From the NCBI GenBank assembly GCA_018105865.1, contig CM030867.1, positions 9,863,258 through 9,927,257 on the forward strand: a stretch of DNA of 64,000 nucleotides, read 5' to 3'. The notes below the pieces were generated by a model. It was not told the origin of the DNA. It worked only from the letters and a program-made list of their open reading frames with translations, and ran no database searches. Shown in pieces: positions 58,206-64,000 of the stretch; the first letter of the stretch is position 1, and every line of letters begins with the position of its first letter. Both the position numbers and the translations under genes were made by a program. The DNA comes from Metaphire vulgaris (Eukaryota; Annelida; Clitellata; Crassiclitellata; Megascolecidae).

Positions 58206-58450
58206 GACTGCTGTTAGATTTCCATCTGTCTCAGGACCACCAGAATTTGGTAGGAATTTCACCATTTGCAAATGAATAATTTGGGATGGGTGGAAGGGGT
58301 GGGGGCATTTGTATGTGGGTGGCCTGTTTGACTTTGGACTTCCTTTTGGTTTGCAAATTTCTATTGGAGATTTTCACTGTTCAGTAAATGTGTTGATGTA
58401 TAGGGTAAAATGGGGTAAACTCGGCACCCCCAGGTAATACGAAATCTTCT

Positions 58451-58822
58451 TCAGGTTCTCTGTCCAAAGACAGGTTCTATACTCCAGTGTCGCCACTCCT
58501 CTCTATCTTGAGCTTTTATCTTCAGGGCTGAATACTTGTTTTTCCCCAGAGCGTCCACTCCAACATCGATGTCATTGGTCGCCCTTTCTGTGCTTTTCCA
58601 TTTCATCTTTCCTTCTAGTACTTTTCTTAATAGGTTTGATTCTTCTCTCAGAACATGGCCTATCCATTTCATTTGTCTTGTACGAACAGTGTTAATTGGG
58701 CTTTTTTTTCTTCTCTCCTCTTCCAGACTTCTTCGTTGGTTATTTTTTCCATCCAGCTGATTTTTTCCATTCTTCGAAATGAAATGTACACCTAAAAAGC
58801 CAGAAGTGCCGAAGTTACCCAT
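58451..58822 (-). pseudogene. LINE 3' end: reverse transcriptase C-terminal fragment
   Basis: An open minus-strand frame: RTRQMKWIGHVLREESNLLR, VLEGKMKW, DVGVDALG, then KAQDREEWRHW and a stop. Order and spacing match the C-terminal tail of non-LTR reverse transcriptases (K-x-x-GH, basic block, D-R-x-x-W). The start methionine at 58822 lies upstream of recognisable similarity and is not a real start. Confidence 0.75.
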
Positions 58823-59395
58823 TTTACTCTATACCATAATTGTTGTTTGGTAATAAAATTTCTTGGTGGTTTTATTAGGCAATTACTGTAGTCATGTCTT
58901 GTTTGTTTAGCTGTGGAGCTAGGGACTTATTTACTGCAGAACTTGAAGTGCTCTAGAATTCCCGTCTCTTCATCATAAGTAGTAGTTGCATAGTTGAGTG
59001 ATGATGTGGTCACACTTTTTGGAAATGGTAACTAGCGAGCGACTGGCTCTCCACACCTGTCCCAAGTCCATGTTACCTGTGATTGCTTTTGCTTACCTGT
59101 GAATGAATTTCAGATGGTTCTGATTGCATTATGGTGAGTTAGATTGAGCAAAGGTCAGTGAGGTAGATAGATGTCATTGTAAGGCAGCGCCTGTGACAAT
59201 TATTGCCTGTCCTGTGCCTGGGGGTTGATATAAAATTTAAATCTTAGTTTCTCAGCCTCCAAAGAACTTTAAAGTTTAATACATCTTAATGCATTTGCCA
59301 TTTGGCTTGTAAGTCTTAATATTGCCTTTCCACTTTGAAAACACTCTAAAGCTGTAGCTGTACAGGTTAAAGAACTTTTTATGTACAGTGGATCC
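58823..59395. other. CpG-poor unique DNA
   Basis: Nothing recognised. Confidence 0.35.
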
Positions 59396-59570
59396 CACTT
59401 AATCACATACCGCTTAATTGCACAACCCGCATAATCACATAACAACATAAAACCCAAACCAGTGTTTTGTGCGTACAATTAATTATCAGACGTCCCGGTT
59501 ATTCGCATAGCCCAGTTAATCGCACAAGCAAGGCTTGCACGGCACCTATGCAATTAAGCGGGTTTCACTG
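59396..59570 (-). mobile_element. Tigger/pogo-like MITE (CAGTGAAACCCGC family)
   Basis: Inverted copy of 54316-54489: right end AATTAAGCGGGTTTCACTG, left end CAGTGGATCCCACTTAATC, TA on both sides (59394-59395, 59571-59572). The left end shows CpG-to-TpG/CpA changes. Confidence 0.9.
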
Positions 59571-60177
59571 TACTAGTGTTTTTCGTCTTCATTTGCCATG
59601 TACTGCTAAGTGCTCAGACCATGGATTTATGATATTCTGTTTCTGGCTTCCCTTATCAGTTTGATGTTGTTTTTAGTTCTTGTTGCTTCTCTTATTAGGC
59701 TGTCTGTATACTTTATTCTTTGTATTCCTCTTGCTCTTTTCTCCTCTGTATAACTTACCATGCAGTACATCTTTTTGTATATATTCCTAGTCCTTTCTTT
59801 TCACTCTCTCATGTCGCCCTGTCTAAAAACATTTGTAGTTTTCTTTCCGTATCTGGCTTAGTGTGGTGTGATCTGTACTAGCTTTGCAACCTTCTTAATC
59901 CACTCTTGTGACTTCAGCTTATATTTTAAATATCGGATATAAATCAGATATCATATGATATGCTGATTTTGATGGTGATAGTTTTCAAGGTCACGCGTGG
60001 TTAAGAGTTTAAGCTCGTTTTAACTTAGACCTAGAGGTCATACCCAGAAATCATTTTGATGGAACATTCTAGCATGAGGATCTTGATTGAAACATGAAAC
60101 AATGTTGTTATTTGTATAACTAGCGGCTACTTATAGTGACTGGTTATTTAACTGATCTTTAAGACTACCTTAATGAC
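59571..60177. other. CpG-poor unique DNA
   Basis: Minus-strand reading is weakly reminiscent of LINE tails at 59650-59880, but not enough for a call. Confidence 0.3.
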
Positions 60178-60396
60178 CAGTGGCGGCTCCAGGAATTGGT
60201 AAGTGTGGGGCCGTTGGGGTGGCAACTTCTAATCATGGGGGTCTACCATTTTTTGTTAGGTATGTAGTATTATGTATAGGGTCCCAACAGGGGTGGCCAC
60301 TGGAGGACCAGGCCATGGACTACTACCCGGTAGTAGTCCATGGCCAGGCACTCAATGGGGGGGGGGACACGGGCTCCCTCTGTGGAGCCGTCACTG
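60178..60396 (+). mobile_element. hAT-like MITE family A, complete
   Basis: CAGTGGCGGCTCCAGGAATT ... GGAGCCGTCACTG with perfect 8-bp duplication TTAATGAC (60170-60177, 60397-60404). It carries an internal palindromic insertion, CCATGGACTACTACC / GGTAGTAGTCCATGG, at 60313-60342. Confidence 0.9.
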
Positions 60397-60509
60397 TTAA
60401 TGACATATTGAGTGCATGTTCATGCTTGGGCGCATGGTAAGGGCGAGTTAACATTAAGCTTAGAGTATGCTTACCATGGCAACTAAATGACAAGCCCAAG
60501 ATTATTGTA

Positions 60510-60710
60510 CAGTGGCGTAGCCAGGATTAAGGAATGGGGGGGGGAAGGGGTGGACACATGAGCATTTTGCTTTGGCCTTCTTTCATCAATTCTCACATTC
60601 TCATACCCCCCCCCCAAAAAAACTAAACAGTTTTGCACAGATCTCAAGACGAATCCAACCCGAATATTGGGGTCTTTCCTTCCACCCTCCCCCTGGTTGC
60701 TATGCCAATG
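60510..60710 (+). mobile_element. hAT-like MITE, GTAGCC ends
   Basis: CAGTGGCGTAGCCAGG ... CCTGGTTGCTATGCCAATG; flanking octamers TTATTGTA and TTACTGTA differ at one base. Confidence 0.75.
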
Positions 60711-61164
60711 TTACTGTATAAGGGAATGTTCAAATAAGTGTTGTTGAGGGGAAACAATTAGTGAAATACAAGACACAAAATCCTGGTTGAGAATAATTAA
60801 GACTTCTGAAATGAATACCTCTCTGTACCCGTACTTTTTCCAAGTGTGTGTCTCTCTTGTTGTGCTTTGTGTTAGTATGGCTAGTTAGTAGTTCGGTTCT
60901 ATTATTTGGACCATGATTCGCTGAATGAACAGAGAGGCGCATTGGGTGTTATTCCCCGAAATTTGCACCCGTGGCATTTTTGCAAATCCCGCTATAAAAG
61001 TGCCACCTGATCAACGACCACCCGCCCCCTCCTCCCACCAAACTGAGGAACCAGCCCTCCATAATTATGTTACTGCTTCAATGGGGGGTTTGGTTTGGCT
61101 TGGGTTGGCACCTTTTATTTTATAGTTGCTTTATGGCTGTTTTTTAGAAGTTTGAGTTAGAGGA
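60711..61164. other. CpG-poor unique DNA
   Basis: Nothing recognised. Confidence 0.35.
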
Positions 61165-61177
61165 CCAATACAGTTGG

Positions 61178-61220
61178 AGGAGGAGTAGGAGGAGGAGGAG
61201 GGGAGGAGGAGGAGGAGGAA
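61178..61220. repeat. GGA microsatellite
   Basis: GGAGGA units with one GGGGA interruption. Confidence 0.9.
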
Positions 61221-61810
61221 TGAAAAGAAATTAATCTGAGTTTAAACAGAAGATAAATGAATATCATTCAGAAAGGCAATACTTCATGATTGAAATTAAA
61301 TTGATTAGCCTGTTTTTTTTCCTTGCATGGAAAGGAAGAATAACGTATCGTATTTTTTTTAATCCGCATAATTAATCTTAAATTTAATCGGGCGGACTTC
61401 ACGCCCTAAGCGATCTGTTAGGATATCAGGTTGCGTTTCAACAGGCCTTTGCTATAGTCTGTAGGTGGAACTGTGCTGACTGTATATAGTGTATAGCTGT
61501 GTGCCCTTTGGTAGATCTTGTCTCTTGTCCCCTGCCCTCTAAGCCTCTAACAAGGGATGAGGTGGGCGTTGTTGTGCTAGGAAACTTGGCCACACAAGTG
61601 ATCATCTTGGGTGGCAACATGTATAGTTGTAAATATGTATCAGCATTTTAAAGTGTCAGCTGCACTGTATTATGTTACAGGTCCTCCTACCTACGTGTAT
61701 TACCGGTATACTGTATGTACGATGTACGTACTATGTACTGTGGTTTATTAGAATTACTATAAGAGACACTTCCCAGATATTAATATTACTATGCAGTCTT
61801 TAAAAATGTC
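61221..61810. other. CpG-poor unique DNA
   Basis: Nothing recognised. Confidence 0.35.
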
Positions 61811-61811
61811 G

Positions 61812-61863
<52 letters not shown>

Positions 61864-61864
61864 T
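61811..61864. repeat. ATC microsatellite
   Basis: About 17 ATC units. Confidence 0.95.
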
Positions 61865-62610
61865 GGGTACATTGTTCCTAGGTATTCAATGCCTTTTGTA
61901 TACATAGCATAATTGTTTGTCTTGTAATATTGCTCATTAAATACTTTTAGAGGAAATTTAAGAAACAGTTTTGGCAGTGGTTAAAAATTAGTAATTCTGC
62001 CAGATGTTTTTGGTTCGCATTTGCATAATAATAAAATCGATGAAGGAAGCGAATGAAAATTGGGCGCCCGTCTAAGCAATGCGCGTGCGTGCGGACCATT
62101 TCTAGTAGATTCTAGATTCTTTCGGGCATTTTTATTAATTCGTAATTCTGCAGCTGACAGGGCATAATGGATCGTTAATTGCATTAGCGCTTGTGTGTCA
62201 GCTAGCAAGTGTTCCTGGTTGTGACGTTTTTCTCTGCATTGCATTCTTCCTATCCGGGTCACGAGACCGCTTTTCCCAATTTGGGGAGAGTAGATGTGCG
62301 GCGGAATTTCAGTAACCTCCGACAGAACTGGTAATAAGGAAATAATTGCAGTTTCAGGATATCGGGCCGGGCAATTGTTCGCCTGTCACATGACTTTATT
62401 TCAATTAATATGGTTAATTGGTTTGGGGCTGGTGTAGTTTCCAGAGTGCTGGGGTCTGGGATATGTCTCTTGTAGGCTGTCAAATTTCTGATTTCTGAAT
62501 ATTCATTATGCCCATGTTGGCTTTATAGTTTTTATCGTTGAAAAGGGGATTTTTCGACAGATTTCAGGGGAATCTGACAGTTTAGAGAAGGGCCAGTAAC
62601 CTATGTGAAA
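61865..62610. other. Unique DNA
   Basis: Minus-strand frames at 61981-62483 lack recognisable domains. Confidence 0.35.
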
Positions 62611-62776
62611 CAGTGGCATGGCCAGGGGGGTTTGGGGGTTTAAAATACCTCTTGGTTGTCCTACCATACATTTTTTAATGTTGTCAATATTGAAAATGGG
62701 GTTTAAGCAATGCAATTTAAGCACTTTTGACTTTAGCCCCAGCTTTGCTATAAAATTGTTGTAAATAATAATTGTC

Positions 62777-62830
<54 letters not shown>

Positions 62831-62968
62831 GTTGTGCACACTCATATACCTATATAATTCACTTAGAATTTTCCAAAGTTGGGAATCATGGGAACCATAG
62901 GGTTATTATGGGAAGTTGGGAACCATACCCTCCCCCACCCCCCTTGGGAAATCCTGGCTATGCCACTG
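62611..62968. mobile_element. hAT-like MITE, GGCCAGG ends, complete
   Basis: CAGTGGCATGGCCAGG ... CCTGGCTATGCCACTG, with perfect 8-bp duplication ATGTGAAA (62603-62610, 62969-62976). 358 bp, enlarged by an internal AAT microsatellite at 62779-62830. Confidence 0.9.
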
Positions 62969-63109
62969 ATGTGAAATGATGTTTAATTTGAGCAAAACCA
63001 CATAAGTACATTTCCCTGTGACGTACGTAGGGTGTGGCCATTATGGCAGCTGAATGGGTTGCCAAAAACTATTTTGATTTTGCTTTACTCTGTGGAGAAG
63101 GAGTTCTAA

Positions 63110-63305
63110 GAAGAAACTGAGACAACTGACTTTGAGGGGCACATCACAGACCAGTTCGCTTCCGTCGAACCAAGAAAAGTGCCACTGAAGTTTTAATCTT
63201 TGTTTGCCAATAAAATGTCATGATTTGCTAATTAAAGATTTATTAACCTGCTAAGTTTATTTTCTGACTCTCTGCCAAGCATGCTACATACCATAGGTAC
63301 GCCCC
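63110..63305. repeat. Dispersed repeat E, copy 2
   Basis: AAACTGAGACAACTGACTTTG, CACATCACAGACCAGTTCGC, AAAATGTCATGATTTGC and GGTACGCCCCCC align with 29665-29865. Confidence 0.65.
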
Positions 63306-63804
63306 CCACCCAACTTTTCCAAGTGATTTGCAAGCTTTTGGGTGTTTCAGTACTTTTTATCATTATTTAAAAATACATTCCATTTTATTGGGAATAAATA
63401 ATTTGTACTGTATAGTATGTAGTTTTAGAATTAAATGTTTAATTAACAAATTACCAATATTCTGATGTACTGTTTTAGCGATAGCTTTAATGGTCTTGAT
63501 CTTTTGAATGTTGTGTATTTATAGGATCATTTATCATTTTTCTTCTCATTTGGATTTTTGAACTCATTCTTACTTGAGTATTTACTGGCCTGCTTGTTAG
63601 ACTGGAATTCAGAAAGCAGAGAGTTAAAATTTTGACAAAATATATTTGAATTTAGTGTTGAAAATTATCTACAGTGTATTAAGTTCATGATACAAGTGGT
63701 GTGTACCTTCCTGTGCTTTGTAGACATTGTTTGATAATTTCTCTTAAACATTAAATTTTCTTGCTAAAGATCTCTTAGAAGCATTTGCATTAGGTCTGCT
63801 TAAA
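63306..63804. other. CpG-poor AT-rich DNA
   Basis: Nothing recognised. Confidence 0.35.
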
Positions 63805-63816
63805 CTATAAATGCAG

Positions 63817-63817
<1 letters not shown>

Positions 63818-63862
<45 letters not shown>

Positions 63863-64000
63863 GTGTTTCTGTCTTTCGACAGGTCCAGGTATCCAGTTTC
63901 CCACTCCGATCGATTGCTTGCTTCTTCTTTGAGTTCCTGATATCCTTTATTCATCAACCATTCCAACATCATCTTTCTCGGTCTACCTCTCACTCTCTTT
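63818..64000 (-). pseudogene. LINE 3' end: reverse transcriptase C-terminal fragment, runs off window
   Basis: The minus-strand frame reads RGRPRKMMLEWLMNKGYQEL then ASNRSEWE, YLDL and a (GAT)n tail (63818-63861). It is the C-terminal tail of a non-LTR reverse transcriptase; the rest would lie beyond position 64000. The GAT-type tail matches that of the fragment at 4855. Confidence 0.75.

Overview
The window looks like intergenic and intronic DNA from a metazoan genome, most likely a marine invertebrate. The evidence is the density of trinucleotide, GACA, GA and TA microsatellites, several families of short terminal-inverted-repeat elements (MITEs), tRNA-derived SINEs, and 5'-truncated LINEs carrying L2/CR1-type and R2-type protein domains. 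No bacterial operon, rRNA, CRISPR array or intact host protein-coding gene was found. I cannot name the species from the sequence alone. Almost every long open frame is an open microsatellite, not a gene.

Layout. About 1-36 kb is CpG-rich, gene-free DNA made of microsatellites, hAT-like MITEs with 8-bp target duplications, pogo/Tigger-like MITEs with TA targets, an 80-bp TTAA-flanked MITE family (six copies across the window), a 345-bp tandem repeat, and SINE and LINE 3' ends. At 36.4-40.2 kb lie two opposed, 5'-truncated LINEs. On the minus strand is an R2-superclade element (CCHC plus restriction-like endonuclease, with one frameshift). On the plus strand is an L2/CR1-like element with a long open reverse transcriptase frame. 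From about 42.4 kb to the end CpG is visibly depleted, as expected for methylated gene-body DNA. The exception is a CpG-dense block at 45.9-46.7 kb that ends in a strong splice-donor sequence; it may be a promoter with a non-coding first exon of a gene running to the right.

The most notable object is a 2.5-kb DNA transposon at 46981-49478. It has 12-bp terminal inverted repeats, a TAAT target duplication, and eight subterminal copies of a 15-16 bp motif in mostly mirror-image orientation. Inside is a decayed transposase-like gene ending in a Tudor-like fold. It appears to be a poorly described superfamily, and it has been invaded by an L2-type 3' end.

The parts relate as parasites and hosts: SINEs and LINEs share 3' hairpin tails, MITEs presumably borrow transposases encoded elsewhere, and LINE copies often abut microsatellites at one or both ends. 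Nothing in the window encodes a complete, working element.
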